64,000 nucleotides of DNA, taken from positions 14,118,869-14,182,868 of the forward strand of contig OU452209.1 in the NCBI GenBank assembly GCA_911728435.2, given 5' to 3'. Shown here one piece after another: positions 12,990 through 24,900 of the stretch (position 1 is the stretch's first letter; every line of letters begins with the position of its first letter). The notes under the pieces were generated by a model. It was not told the origin of the DNA. It ran no database searches and was given only the letters and a program-made list of their open reading frames with translations. The position numbers and the translations under genes are program-made. The DNA is from Apoderus coryli (taxonomy: Eukaryota; Arthropoda; Insecta; Coleoptera; Attelabidae).

Positions 12990-13936
12990 AAATCAGCAAC
13001 CGTGCATGGATGAACTTATTTCAATTTTTGACGATGAAGCTCCATCAAGGACCAGTGTTTATCGATGGTATGGTGAATTCAATCGTGGTCGTAGTTCACT
13101 CCAAGACGAATTTCGTGAAGGTCGTCCAAAATCAGTTGTTGTTCCGAAAACCATTGATGCTGTGCGCGAACTGATATTGCAAGATCGTGATGTGACCTAT
13201 CAAGAGATTGAGACAACCTTAGGCATTAGTGGGACCAGCATACATTCAATATTGCATAAACATTTGACTGTCAAAAAAATTTGTTCGCGTTGGATCCCAC
13301 ACAATTTGTCAATCGCTCAAAAAAAGGCTCGTGTCGATTGGTCGAAAGAAATGCTCAAAAAATACGATCGCGGTGCTTCGAAACACGTCTATGACATCGT
13401 GACAGATGATGAATCGTGGATTTACGCGTATGAGTCCGAAAGTAAACAGCAGTCGACTGTATGGTTGTTGCAAGATGAGCCAAATCCAACAAAAGTTGTT
13501 CGCGCACGAAGCACTTCCAAGCAAATGGAAAAACTGGACATGTCGCAACCATACCACTAGAACAACGCAGAACAGTCAATTCTGAGTGGTACACAATCAT
13601 TTGTTTGCCAGTTGTCTTCAAAGAAATCAGGAAAACCAACCGCCGAAGACGGATCACCCTTCACCACGACAATGCGAGCTCTCATACATCGGCTCATCCG
13701 AGTCATCGGCCGTATAGTCCTGACTTGGCACCGAATGACTTCTTTTTATTCCCGTATGTAAAAACAAACAGAATGCACGTCAAGAGTGGCAAAAGTGCTT
13801 CGACAATTGGTTCAAACGCATGCAAAAGTGTATATAGATCTTCATGGGGAATATTTTGAAAAACAATAAAGTGATTATCGATGATTAATATTTGTTTTTG
13901 TTCTCTAATCCCGAAATATAAAAGTCAACCCTCGTA
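12990..13936 (+). mobile_element. Mariner element copy 1 (defective transposase)
   Basis: Transposase frame from 13006: DEAPSRTSVYRWYGEFNRG and EGRPKSVVVPKT (paired HTH region), TYQEIETTLGISGTSIHSIL, KKARVDWSKEMLKKYDRGA, DDESWIYAYE (first catalytic Asp) and DEPNPTKVVRARSTSKQM. A deletion and frameshift near 13530 put the rest in another frame: GHVAT, NSEWYTIICLPVVF, LHHDNASSHTS (second Asp) and YSPDLAPNDFFLFPYVK (third Asp, D34D spacing disturbed by small deletions). The 3' inverted repeat ends at 13936 with CAACCCTCGTA. No 5' inverted repeat was found. Inactive. Confidence 0.92.
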
Positions 13937-14480
13937 CAATACGATTTCTTTGTCCGGATCTTCATATAAACGCTGGCTCATTTCCTTCAGTTGCTGTACT
14001 AATTGAGTTTTGTTCGCATAATTAACAGGGACTAGTTGAAGGTAACCTGTTGCCTAAATTTTATGAATCACTCTGTATACAAAATACGAGAAGTGTACTT
14101 GCAGTACCTACCTTTTACTACCTATAGGTAGTAGAAGCAGTACTTAGTAATATATTCTTATTGTTGGAAACCAGTTTGGTTGGCGCGGTGCCACAGAGAG
14201 ACACTCTCTTAGTCTAGAGGCTCATAAGCGTAGGTTAGGTACTACGACCTGGAAAGTATTTAATATCTGCGAGGGCATGAAGTCTCTCTTTTTAAAATAT
14301 ATCTACATTTAAGTGGTAGCCGCCGCAAACGTACCTACCTATTCTCTCTACTCTTTGCTTTGGTTCACTTGTTGGGACCACAGTGACGACGTACCCGTAG
14401 ATTGGGTGGACCAAAGTATAAATATTAATAGAAAATGTTGTGGTTATGGAATAATAAATATTTTGATGCGATGTCTTCGG
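13937..14480. other. No supported gene
   Basis: Mixed sequence between mariner remnants. 13940-14030 has a coding-like minus frame (QLKEMSQRLYEDPDKEIV) that may come from another element but is too short to name. 14160-14330 is less AT-rich and unassigned. Confidence 0.5.
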
Positions 14481-14800
14481 TTAAACTGGAAAATGCTGAA
14501 GACGAAACAAGTCGCTGAAGTTGTTGGAGTATCTGATACAACCATTTTTAAAAGTAATTCTGCCTGATCATCTTGGCATGACAAAGGTCAGTGCAGGATA
14601 GGTTTCGACACGAGAGTGTCTGTTTTGTAGTTAAGATCGAAAATGGTGTGCTGGCCAGCATTGTTACTGCAGACGAAACTTGGGATCATCACTATCTACT
14701 TAAGCCCAAGCAGGACCTCACTCAATGGTATAAAAAAGCACATCGTCACCCAAGAAGCTTAAGGTGACACAGTCAGCTGAGAAACTCATTTTTTGGGGAG
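14480..14800 (+). mobile_element. Fragment of another mariner lineage
   Basis: The plus strand reads LPDHLGMTKVSA (about 14567), then IVTADETWDHHYLLKPKQ (about 14655-14715) and WYKKAHRHPRS. ADETWVHHY is the first-Asp block of a mariner group distinct from the neighbouring copies. Stops and frameshifts throughout. Confidence 0.8.
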
Positions 14801-15303
14801 GGGAAGGAATCCTATTGATTAATTATATGTATGAATCGAACAAAGACAGGTGAACATCATTTTCTGCCTTTATCCCCTCGTATATACATTTTCCTTCAAC
14901 GCTGAACAACAACAAGTCAAATCAGTTCAGTTGAACTGAAGTGTAAACGGAAAATGTTCAGTGTAAACATTTTGCGTTCTCAGAATTGCCGGTGTACAAA
15001 TGAGCTTTGAACCATGGTTGTCCTAAGATGCACAATTGTAAAAAAGCGTCATTCTTCTCTGGAAAGACGTGAGATGAAGAGGACAATAGCTACCTTCCTT
15101 AGTTTGAATCAGTCAATCATCATTATTAAATGTTTTGAGTTACATTCTATTAAATCAGTGAAAAAATATTCAATATTTCGGATATGTTTAAGAACTATAC
15201 ATTTTTGAACCCTTTTTTAAACCTCTTGCCTATGCTCAATGTTTTCCAAAAGTTAACCAGGACCTAGAAACATCCTGAAGAATTTTTGTATGAAACTTGA
15301 TAA

Positions 15304-16235
15304 ATACGAGGGTTGCCTTTTATCTTTCGGGATTAGAGAACAAAAACAAATATTAATCATCAAAAATCACTTTATTGTTTTTCAAAATATTCCCCATGAA
15401 GATCTATACACTTTTGCATGCGTTTGAACCAATTGTCGAAGCACTTTTGCCACTCTGATTGAGGTATCTCCAAAACATGCATTCTGAATGCAGCAACCGG
15501 TTCTTCAGGTGTCGAAAAACGTTGACCTCTCAGTTTGTTTTTTACGTACGGGAATAAACAGAAGTCATTCGGTGCCAAGTCAGGACTCATCAAATCGATG
15601 TTTCGGGTGCTCAAAAAGGCAGTTGTTTGAGCCGATGTGTGAGAGCTCGTGGTGAAGAGTGATCCGTCTTCGGCGGTTGGTTTTCCTGATTTCTTGGAAG
15701 ACAACTGGCAAACAAATGGTTGTGTACCACTCAGAATTGACTGTTCTGCGTTGTTCTAGTGGTACGGTTGCGACATGTCCAGTTTTTCCCAAAAAACAGT
15801 CGACCGTTTGCTTGGAAGTGCCTCGTGCGCAAACAACTTTTGTTGGATTTGGCTCATCTTAAAACACCCATACAGTCGACTGCTGTTTACTTTCGGGCTC
15901 ATACGCGTAAATCCACTATTCATCACCTGTCACGATGTCATAGACGTGTTCCAAAGCACCGCGATCGTATTTTTTGAGCATTTCTTTCGACCAATCGACA
16001 CGAGCCTTTTTTTGAGCGATTGACAAATTGCGTGGGATCCAACGTGAACAAATTTTTTTGACAGTCAAATGTTTATGCAATATTGAATGTATGCTGGTCC
16101 TAACTAATGACAACCTAAGGTTGTCTCAATTTCTTGATAGGTCACATGACGATCTTGCAATATCAGTTCTCGCAAAGCATCAATGGGTTTCGGAACAACA
16201 ACTGATTTTGGACGACCTTCACGAAATTCGTCGTG
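15304..16235 (-). mobile_element. Mariner element copy 2 (5'-truncated, defective)
   Basis: Same family as 12990-13936, opposite strand. The 3' inverted repeat starts at 15304 (TACGAGGGTTGCC) next to a TA. The minus strand runs from DEFREGRPKS (near 16230) through KKICSRWIPRNLSIAQKKAR and VYDIVTGDE, where TAG replaces the Ser of DESW, to NSEWYTTICLPVVF, PDLAPNDFCLFPYVK and a C-terminus ending HGEYFEKQ at 15372. An 8-base deletion at the second catalytic Asp turns HHDNASSHTS into HHELSHIG. Inactive. Confidence 0.92.
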
Positions 16236-16439
16236 ATTTTTATTTGTCTCTCATCAAACAACCACAACGTTATTGTAAATTCTTACCAAGTCGTTATATT
16301 GTATAATTAAAATTAATATGAGAAAAAGAAAAAGAAGAAAACGGAACTCAAAAATACTCAACAAAGTTTACCAATATTGAAACCATTGATTTGATTCATT
16401 TTTAATTAACTTAATTTAATTTCCAACAAAGCGATATGT

Positions 16440-16450
16440 ATAGACGTTTA

Positions 16451-16482
<32 letters not shown>

Positions 16483-17040
16483 TGTACACATTTGGATGCC
16501 TTCACTGGTCTAGAACGGAAATACAGGAGGTAGACCGCATGTTTAGAGTCCTCTTTACACAATATAGAATTCATCATCCTGAATCTGCAAAAGAAAGATT
16601 GTGTTTACCTAGATCTGAGGGGGGTAGAGGTGTTATCTGCCTTGAATGGATGCTGGAATCTGAAACAAAAAATTTTATTAAATATTTCGAAAGGAACACA
16701 TCAGACTGTTCAGCACAACAGACACGACATTGTTGTTTGGAGCAAAAAGCAAAATAAGGTTTACTTAATTGATATATCTGTGCCTCTAGATGACAACGTC
16801 GCAAAAGCTCACAATGAAAAAATCTGTAATTACCAACAACTATCAAATGAACTGAAGAGAATCTGGAACGTCAGCGTAGAAATATACCATATTATAATAA
16901 CGGCTAATGGGTTGATTCACAACAAAGTTAGTACTTACCTAAAAATTTTAAACATACAAAACTCGATTATGCTAAATTTACAGAAAGCTGCTATTCTAGG
17001 CTCGGTTTCCACTATCCGAAAAGCGTTATCCAAGTAAGGA
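16440..17040 (+). mobile_element. Non-LTR retrotransposon C-terminal fragment
   Basis: Two plus frames joined by a frameshift: YRIHHPESAKERLCLPRSEG then HDIVVWSKKQNKVYLIDISV, KICNYQQLSNELKRIW and a tail ending VSTIRKALSK. This module lies downstream of the RT domain in some insect non-LTR elements; I cannot name the clade. The left side begins with an (AAT)n run at 16447-16478. Confidence 0.75.
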
Positions 17041-17360
17041 TAAAAGCCTTGGTTCTGAACCCGGCAAATATACCAGGAAACTGTGAAAAAAAATAATAAT
17101 AATAATATATGTTCATTAGTTCTAAAAGGTATTACATACGTTTTACAAAAAATGTATTATTACAACCATTAGAACTAAAGGGCGTGAAATCTCAGCCTCT
17201 CAACTAGGTTGAGTGCTGTTGAAGCCCAAGAAACAATACACAAGAAAAAATACAAAAAAAAATCAGTACTACACAATAAATACAATATTAAAACACATAA
17301 GTATACAAAAATAAAGTGTTGGGTTAAAAACAGTGCAAACAAAATGCCCAAATGAAATGC

Positions 17361-17757
17361 CTAAACGCTGTCAAGCAATATCTTTTTAATCGTAGATCTG
17401 AACACATGCAAACTCTGAGAGAAATCCTTAATCACAAACCGGTTAACTAGCGTGGCGACATTATAAGAGAACGATCTTTTAAATATTTCCTTTTTATGAA
17501 CAGGGACTGTTATTAGACTTTTACGTCTGAAGTTTAGATTATGCACATCAGTTCTATACACAATTCTATTAACCAGATAAGGAGGGGTTTTATATTTTAT
17601 TATTTTGTAAAAGAAGCATGTTGAATGGTGAATGCGTCTGTTATACATATTCAGCCAACCTGCCTCCTTAAGTTTGTGAGATATGCGATATGAACCGCAA
17701 GAAATCAGTGTAAAAACTAACAATTCTCTTAAACATATATATGAACACATCTAACAA
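17361..17757 (-). mobile_element. Non-LTR retrotransposon, C-terminal domain
   Basis: Open minus frame with AGWLNMYNRRIHHSTCFFYK, PPYLVNRIVYRTDVHNLNFR and KKEIFKRSFSYNVATLVN. This matches the conserved tail after the RT of Jockey/CR1-type elements. 5'-truncated at about 17757. Confidence 0.82.
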
Positions 17758-17775
17758 TATTATATAAGGCTCCTT

Positions 17776-17816
17776 AAGCCACCGATGATGGACGCGTAGT
17801 CCGAAACATGTCTAGC
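17776..17816 (+). ncRNA. Hammerhead ribozyme-like motif, Penelope type
   Basis: Core CCGATGA (one change from CTGATGA), a perfect stem II GGAC/GTCC around GCGTA, then GAAAC, ATGTC. The short palindromic ACATGT stem after GAAAC and the GTC cleavage triplet are typical of the minimal hammerheads in Penelope-like terminal repeats. The T-to-C core change may weaken cleavage. Confidence 0.6.
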
Positions 17817-17819
17817 AGA

Positions 17820-19020
17820 TAATAAAAAGGTTTTAGCGCATATATATATAGATCATTATGTGGAGTAGACGTGTCGTTTTATTCAAATAATAAATTATTT
17901 TAATTTAGCCTTACTCCCGGATCCGCACATTTCCCAAACAAATAAGCCGAATATCGAAATATCCTTCGCCGTATGCCCACTTGACACGCTCATGGGCAAG
18001 GTATAGAAGAAGGTAATGTTTACAAGAAGTACCTATACACCCAGCCTCTTGAACGCGTGGACCCGATCCAAAGTTTGACGTTCGCATATAATAAATATTA
18101 TTACCAATAACATTCCTCAATAAACCTTTAATAATTTCAGAAAGTAATAATGAAAAACTGTTAATAATAACTGATTAAGTAGTAGGTAAATATCAATATA
18201 ACGCTTACTTACTATTATTAGGTATATTTTGATGAATTGTTGTTCTCGATAAAATTCGGTTATCCTGATGATGACCATAAAGGAATGTGGTATAATTACA
18301 TTTCGCCAAAAACAGGTGTAGTGAATAAATAATAAAACCAGTGTTGGCAACGGGCAGAACAAGGAATTAAAAGATTTTTATCGTAAACTGTGTACTAAAA
18401 TGAATTTTGGTCACATTTAAATTTTTGTTTTGACTGTGTCGGAAGTGACAGAGTTATTTATTGTGTGTTCGGTGACGACGTTTCGATTTTACCAGTGTTT
18501 CTGATGGATTATGTTGTGTACAATACTAAGTGTGAGGAATATGAGGTCATGCAGATATAAAGGAATACATGGGAGTTTGTGTAAGTTTCATAGACCACAG
18601 AATCAGTTGTGATATGAAAATTAATTGTTTTTTAAACCCTTCCCTGAAAACTTAGTAGCAGTAGCGGCTCGTAACTCCTTTAACTAGGAGGCTAAACCTA
18701 TCTAGACAAATTTCCTTTTTCCGTTATAATTTTCAATTTCTTATTTACAAACAAATTTTTATTTTATATTCGATGATAATATATATGTTCCTGACTTTTT
18801 GAATGCCTTTGAATTCCTCTTACTAGATTCTTGGTGCGTAATTTAATCTAATAAAGCCGTTGAAAATCGACGATATCTTCCCCCGATTGAAAATCACTTA
18901 AAATTGAAGCCATTATTTTATTACACTTATTTTATATTGCACAAAAGAATGCTAAGTTAAAAGCAACAAGTTTATTTTATTACATTACTATAAACCAACG
19001 ATTACGAAGCGAATAGACTA
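17820..19020. other. No supported gene
   Basis: 17911-18120 holds a 69-codon minus frame without recognisable motif. 18400-18590 is less AT-rich and ends at a good donor (GTGTAAGT); it could be an untranslated first exon, but nothing confirms transcription. Confidence 0.5.
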
Positions 19021-19029
19021 CTTATTAAC

Positions 19030-19960
19030 CTGTACTCGTGTCGGGTGTGTTTGAGAATCTCACCATTTTGTCTAAGGATGTCCTGGAAGCAGCCGAAATC
19101 TGGTTCCCAACAAATAATTTACAATTAAATTGCAACAAAACTAAACAAATTTGTTTTTCTAGTAACCTTAAATTTGCTAGTAATGACTCTTGCAAAATAC
19201 TTGGGATTGTTGTTGATGGCGGTTTGAATTGGGCCGAATACGTGAGTCAGCTGAGTAGTAAGCTGCCTGGTATTTTATTTGTAATTAGGCAACTCAGAAT
19301 GGCGCTTTCCTTTGAGGTTCTTAAGTCGGTCTATTATGGCTTGTTTCATTCGCGTATTGTATACGGGGTTATTCTTTGGGGCAACTCACCCAACGCGTTA
19401 CAGGTTTTTAGGCTACAGAAAAAAGCTATTAAACTGTTGGCTGATGCCCCGCACCACTGTCGTCCATTCTTTCTTGGGTACAGGATAATGCCTTTGCCTT
19501 GTGTTTATGTGTATCACCAGCTCATGGAAATTCATGAGCATAAGGATAAGTTCCCTAGGCACGGACAGGTTCATGACCACAATACTCGTTCCGTTGGGCT
19601 GACCATTGCGCCACGTTTTAGACTTAACAAAAGCCAAAATAATTCGCTAAATATAAAACTTACATTTAAAAGAAAAATAAAGGAACTGCTCTTAAGTAAC
19701 TGTTTTTATTCAGTTGATGAATACATGTCAAACTCATTTTGAAAATGATGGTCTATACGCCTTGTTGGATTTGAGATAAAATATTTTGAAATTGGTTTGT
19801 AAAATGTATTCGTGATTGTTGTTTATACATACTATATGTTATACAAAGATTTTAAAAGTTGAATTGTAAATTTTCTATTTGGACGTGCTGTAAATTGTAA
19901 TTATCAAATTTTTGTAATTGCTACTATGGTAAATAAAGATCTATCTATCTATCTAACCTA
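19030..19960 (+). mobile_element. Non-LTR retrotransposon 3' end with intact C-terminal frame
   Basis: Open frame 19038-19742: FPTNNLQLNCNKTK, ILGIVVDGGLNWAEYVSQL, YYGLFHSRIVYGVILWGNS, VFRLQKKAIKLLADA and a tail ending SVDEYMSNSF. This is the post-catalytic part of a Jockey/CR1-like RT. The 3' UTR ends with AATAAA at about 19932 and a short (ATCT)n run, the usual simple-repeat tail. 5'-truncated just after the catalytic motif. The frame is uninterrupted, suggesting a fairly young insertion. Confidence 0.88.
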
Positions 19961-20280
19961 ACTTAACAAAAACAAAATAAATAATGTAACTTTCGCGGCA
20001 ATAAAAAACAAAAGCTTGACAGGTTTTATTTCTTATTTAGATTATTTAGTGGACGTATTGATTATTTTTTTGATTCTACAACAAAAATAAAGAAGTACTA
20101 TGCAATGCGTATTTAAGAATTTCTTTCACTGCACATGCGTATTTATGTGGACGCTAGACTCTATGCCGAATAATATCACGTACTTATATGTTTTTATAAA
20201 AGATGCGCGATCGCCATTACGTATGTGTATAGGCATTATTTGGACACTATATAGGCGAAGTAAGACAAATCAAAAACTCT

Positions 20281-20690
20281 AATCTTCAACGAAAACAGGG
20301 TAAAGTTGGGCAGGGATTTCTGACAATCAAAACAAGTGTAAAACATGCCATGTGTTTGAACATACGTTTAAATAGTCAGCGCAGGGAAACGTTTACTTTT
20401 GTTGAGGCTTCTTTGAAGGGACACATTTTTAAAATAGTTCCCAAATCGTCACTTTTAGAACAGAAAACAGCTTTATGTGTTATTCTTATGAAATCTACTC
20501 GCTTAAACAACATACCAAACCAAATTACAATGATCGGCTGACAGACAGAAATTATCGCTATCCTATACCTTGTACTCATCATTCGCGCAATACCGTAAAT
20601 AATCCGAAATTTATTTACACCCGACACACGTGCAGATGCTTAATTAAACATAAACTTTATTTCCCCAAGTTTATTTTCATCTATATTTTC
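20281..20690 (+). repeat. Dispersed repeat family, copy 1
   Basis: Two modules recur elsewhere: CTTCAACGAAAACAGGGTAA (about 20284) and a second at about 20569-20690 with CATTCGCGCAATACCG and TTTACACCCGACACACGTGC. Other copies are at 37415-37565 and 28842-28935. Frames over it are incidental. Confidence 0.7.
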
Positions 20691-20916
20691 TGTCCGATTG
20701 GAACACATTTTTAAGTGTCTGTGTTCTATCAGTTGCATGTGTTGTTTTTAGTTGAGAAATTTAATTTTTTTTTAACAAATAAAGCAAAAAATGGTAAAGA
20801 AAAATCTTTAAATACCAGTAATCAATATATTTTATTTTCATTAAGCGGTCATAATATAGATAGCTCAAAAAGTATTCAAGTTAGGTATAGGACAGGTGTC
20901 CAAAAATCAATAAATA

Positions 20917-21297
20917 TACAGGGTGTGTCATTTGAAATAATGAAGGTTTTTCCGTTTATATTTGGAAAAATTGCATATCTTTTTTGAGGGACCATGTATA
21001 ATCAATTTTTATTTTCGAAATATCAGACATATTCTTTCTACATTGAGCACCATCAAAACCATTTTTATTTTAAGAAAGAAGAATTTTTAAACATTAAAAC
21101 AACCAACGAATGTTTTTTTTTTTGCATTTTTTTATGTTTTTTGTAATTTTATAGAAAGAGGCTAACAATTGAAAAATACATATTTATTCTATCATAATAA
21201 GAGTCTTTAGGGTAATTATACTTTGTAAAAAAATATGCTACGGTCAGTAGAAAATAAAGAAGTTGCTATTGTTAACTCCAAATTGACACACCCTGTA
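20917..21297. mobile_element. Complete MITE with mariner-like ends, 381 bp
   Basis: Left end TACAGGGTGTGTCA, right end its complement TGACACACCCTGTA, flanked by TA on both sides. There is no coding capacity. The ends and TA target indicate mobilisation by a Tc1/mariner-type transposase. Confidence 0.85.
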
Positions 21298-21600
21298 TAC
21301 TTTATTATTACATAGCAATTATACACACTAAATACGAATTAACTTTTATATAAAACTTTTTTCCGTAAATCTTTTTGTTTTCGAGATCAATGAAAGGGCG
21401 ACCAATGCTGATCTCCAAAACGCGCATAGAGATCTAAAGAAAAATAGTGTTTTGGTGAAGTGGTAAAACGTGTATTTCAAATGTTCTCCTCATCGATTAT
21501 AAGAGTTCCTAAATGCAGAAATACAATCTTAAAAAAAAACTCAAAATAGATTTATTTTCCAGAATATCCAATAACCATCCTACGCAATGGAGTAACTGCT
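21298..21600. other. No supported gene
   Basis: AT-rich spacer between the MITE and the GC-richer island at about 21600-21780; nothing recognised. Confidence 0.6.
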
Positions 21601-21687
21601 CTGATATATGGACCGTCAAAACGGTTCAACTCCCTCGGGTTGGGAGTTGGGTACCGGCGGGGACTCGCCACGAATTGGTGAGGAACA

Positions 21688-21777
21688 ATGGACCGGAGTC
21701 GATCATTTGTCAGGACCGTTGAATCCTTTGTGCATCACCGATGCGAATCACGAGATTCTGAGACCAAAGCCAAGAAG
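21688..21777 (+). CDS. Possible first coding exon of an unidentified gene
   Basis: ATG at 21688 opens a 30-codon frame, [20 protein letters not shown] and on, ending at AAG followed by a strong GTGAGT donor (21778), phase 0. The exon and about 90 bases of leader are clearly GC-richer than the flanks. The phase does not fit exon 2 of the ABTB2-like gene (which needs phase 2), so the two are not joined directly. I do not recognise the product and cannot see the next exon. Confidence 0.4.
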
Positions 21778-23029
21778 GTGAGTTGCGTACAATCTGCATT
21801 TAAGTTTATTACAATACAAAAGAAAAAAACATTGTTGTAACGGCGAGTTCGACGTGGTTAATTCAGGAATTTAAAAAAAACTAGACCATGCTGCCTTCAA
21901 TCCATTTCAATAATAAAACTAAATAAAACATGATTCAATAGAAGTATTAAAATTAAATTTTTCAAAACATCTCAATGCACTTTCTATTTCAATTTAATTC
22001 AAATTGGTTTCGCTATCGATGTCGGTAAAGTTTTTTTTTTCTTTTTGTAGTTATAAATTATTTATTAATATAGAAGAATGTTACCTATTGTCGTAGTTAT
22101 ACTAATACAATTTGATTCTATTATTCAGTTTTCTTTTCACTTACAAAGGTTATTATTTGAAGTGAAGGCCTAACTTGCTCAAAACTATACAGTATTGTAA
22201 CAAGAACCTTAATATTCAGTAAGAATACTGTATAATTTTGAGCAATTTTCGTCATAAAAAAAATTAAAATAACTTTGCACACCAAACTTTAAAAATTACT
22301 TTTATTTTACAAAAAAAATTGACCCTATTGGTAAGAAAATAAAACTTCACTTGATGGCCATGTCCTCAAATCTAGATGAAATACTTAACAACTTTTCTAA
22401 ATAAAACTTCCTCAGATTTTTTGAAACAAGGGTACTTTACTGTTGTATCAAAATCAAATTTATGATGGCTTCTCGTAAATTACCTGTGTTTTACTATATT
22501 TTGTTGATGCATGTTTAGTTCTAGGGGATACACAAACTTTTACTAAGAATACCATTTCGTCAAAAAACCCTTAGAGAAAGAAGGTGGTTTATTGTATGAT
22601 GAAAAATTCATACTACATACATACTACTACATACTTTCTTCTGATTATTATTAAAATAATAACGATTATACTCAAACATCTCAAATTCAATTAACAACAA
22701 ACTTTTACGTTAGTATATAATAATTATTATATTATGTACATGTGAACTTTAATAATTTTGTTTTTCATAGAAAGAAAGCTTGTATTGAAATGTATATTGT
22801 CTTTTTCCGTGTTAATTTTATTAAAGAAAGTATGGGAATAACTTTTCTACATGTAGGTAGGTACTTATTGTTTTTATTTTAATAATACATATAAATAAAA
22901 AGTAAATTAAATTACAGAAAATGTTAGATATCTCTGTAGTTAAAAACTATTTTAATCGGAATTGGTACGTTGCTCAGTGGCGTAGCATGGGTCCCGCTTA
23001 CGCCCGTAATTGCGGGGGACCCATATTTC
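21778..23029. other. No supported gene
   Basis: AT-rich. A short transposon-like motif, GTGGCGTAGCATGGGTCCC, occurs at 22979; otherwise nothing recognised. Confidence 0.6.
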
Positions 23030-24030
23030 ATTTTTAATCCAAGCCTTTGCTAACTTTAAAGCAAGAAGAAAGGATTTTGTTTAAACTATTTTTTGTGATA
23101 TTGATATTTTTTTTGTTTTTTTTATTATGTGGTACAGAGAATTGATTTTTATTTCTGGTTTCTTTTTGTATTCATTTTTATTTAGGTCTCACATTTACTA
23201 TTTTCAAGTAACGATTTAATAATAATAATAATAATGCAATCTCTCAACATTGTGAGATCTTTCTTGGCTGTTGGCAATGCTCATGAATCTTGAAACCTTG
23301 TTTTCCGATTCTAAAGCAAAATATACCCTTATGGTGAAAAAAAAATAATAATAATATAAATAAAAATACAAATACATATTTATACAAATACAACAAACTC
23401 TTGACACAGCTTAACAACACTATACTGAGGTGGTAAATTCTTGTAGGCTGTAGAACGCACCGTTTGTAAGAAACTCTTTTAATAAATTTTTGAAAATGCT
23501 CATATTTGCACAGTTTCTTATCTTTGAGGGAAGAAGATTGAAATAAAAGTATCCTGAGTACAGAGGCGATCTTTTATAAAACTCGTGTTTGGTTCGAGGT
23601 AGATATAAGAGATCCCTCCCTCGAGTAGGATAGCGATGACCATCTCCCCGTCTTCGAGCCTGATTGTTATTTTTAAATATGGGACAAAGCGTTTTATATA
23701 AGTAAATACATGGAACAGTGAGGATATTATATTTCCTAAAAGTACATTTACAAGTCCCTCGGTATGGAATATTGAATATATATCGAATTGCTCTTTTTTT
23801 ATGAACACTCTGTCCACCTCCGAAGATCTACCCAAATCGCTATATTGTACGCGATAGACGAATTTATATTTAATATTTAATCCAAGCCTTTGCTAACTTT
23901 AAAGCAAGAAGAAAGGGTTTTGTTTAAACTCTATTTTTTGTGATATTGATATTTTGTTCGTTCATTTTCTTTCATTATGTGGTACACAGAATTCATTTTT
24001 ATTTCTGGTTTCTTTTTGAATTAACGATTT
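23030..24030 (-). mobile_element. Nested non-LTR remnants: a 3' end inserted in a duplicated older fragment
   Basis: 23217-23880 is a minus-strand non-LTR 3' end: frames give EGGISYIYLEPN-type sequence and, in another frame, LYLPRTKHEFYKRSPLYSGY and NLLKEFLTNGAFYSLQEF, ending in an (ATT)n tail at 23217. It splits an older sequence: GGTCTCACATTTACTATT at about 23187 continues as TCCAAGCCTTTGCTAAC at about 23880. The older segment TCCAAGCC...GTGATATTGATATTT is present twice here (23038 and 23880) and again at 24755, inside the related element to the right. Confidence 0.75.
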
Positions 24031-24204
24031 TTATTTCAAATCAAAACATGCTTTATTGTTGTAAATACATAGTATTTGTAAATAAAGCTAAAAAAAATGT
24101 TATCCAATGCTAACAATAATCACACAATAATCAAAATCACAGTAATTACAATGGTCAGAACAAACAAACGCATAACAAAGCCAATACACAATTAAAATCA
24201 TTTT

Positions 24205-24900
24205 TCACTCCTACGTGGTCTCAAAATATTCATCTAGATTGTAAAATACATTCTCCTTAAGAAGTGATGTTATAGACCTTTTAAAACTTAAGAAGTTTGG
24301 CCTCATTTTAATATTATTAGGGATATGGTTAAAAATTTTTATGCTTAAATAAATTAGGGAATTCCTGGTTAATTCCGTTTGAGGAATCGGCATTGGAATG
24401 TCAAACATCTGCCTGGTATTATAGGGTTTGTTGAAAGATCCAAGTTGAGTACCAAATTTTTTATAGATCAAGCAAGCCGTTTCCAGTATAAAAAGACCAC
24501 ACAATGGTAATATCCTTAGAGTCTTAAACAGAGGCCTACAAGTTTTTCGACAAACAAATCTTACTGCTCTCTTCTGCAAAACAAACACAGAGCTGAACAG
24601 ATACTGACTGCAGCATCCCCAGAAAGCAATCCCATAACGCAGATGACTCTCCACAAGAGAAAAATATGCTAGCCTTGCAGTTTCCACTCCAAGTTCATTG
24701 GCTATAACTCTAACGGCGGTCTCACATTTACTATTTACAAGCAACGATTTAATCCAAGCCTTTGCTAATCTTAAAACAATAAGAAAGGAATATTTTAAAC
24801 TCGATTTGTTTGTGATATTGATATTTCGTTTGTTCTTCTTTTTTTTTTCATTGTAGCCAAAATTAGGGAGTTTTGATTTTTCTGTGCACCACAATTTGTA
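24205..24900 (-). mobile_element. Non-LTR retrotransposon C-terminal frame
   Basis: Open minus frame 24211-24894: LRLAKAWIKSLLVNSKCETA, ARLAYFSLVESHLRYGIAFW, VFVLQKRAVRFVC, LPLCGLFILETACLIYK and a tail ending FYNLDEYFETT. Same Jockey/CR1-like architecture as 19030-19960, but a different family. 5'-truncated before the catalytic motif. Confidence 0.85.

Noticed and set aside
18400..18595. Untranslated first exon with GTAAGT donor
   Set aside because: Only a donor-like site and mild composition shift; no acceptor partner or transcript evidence.
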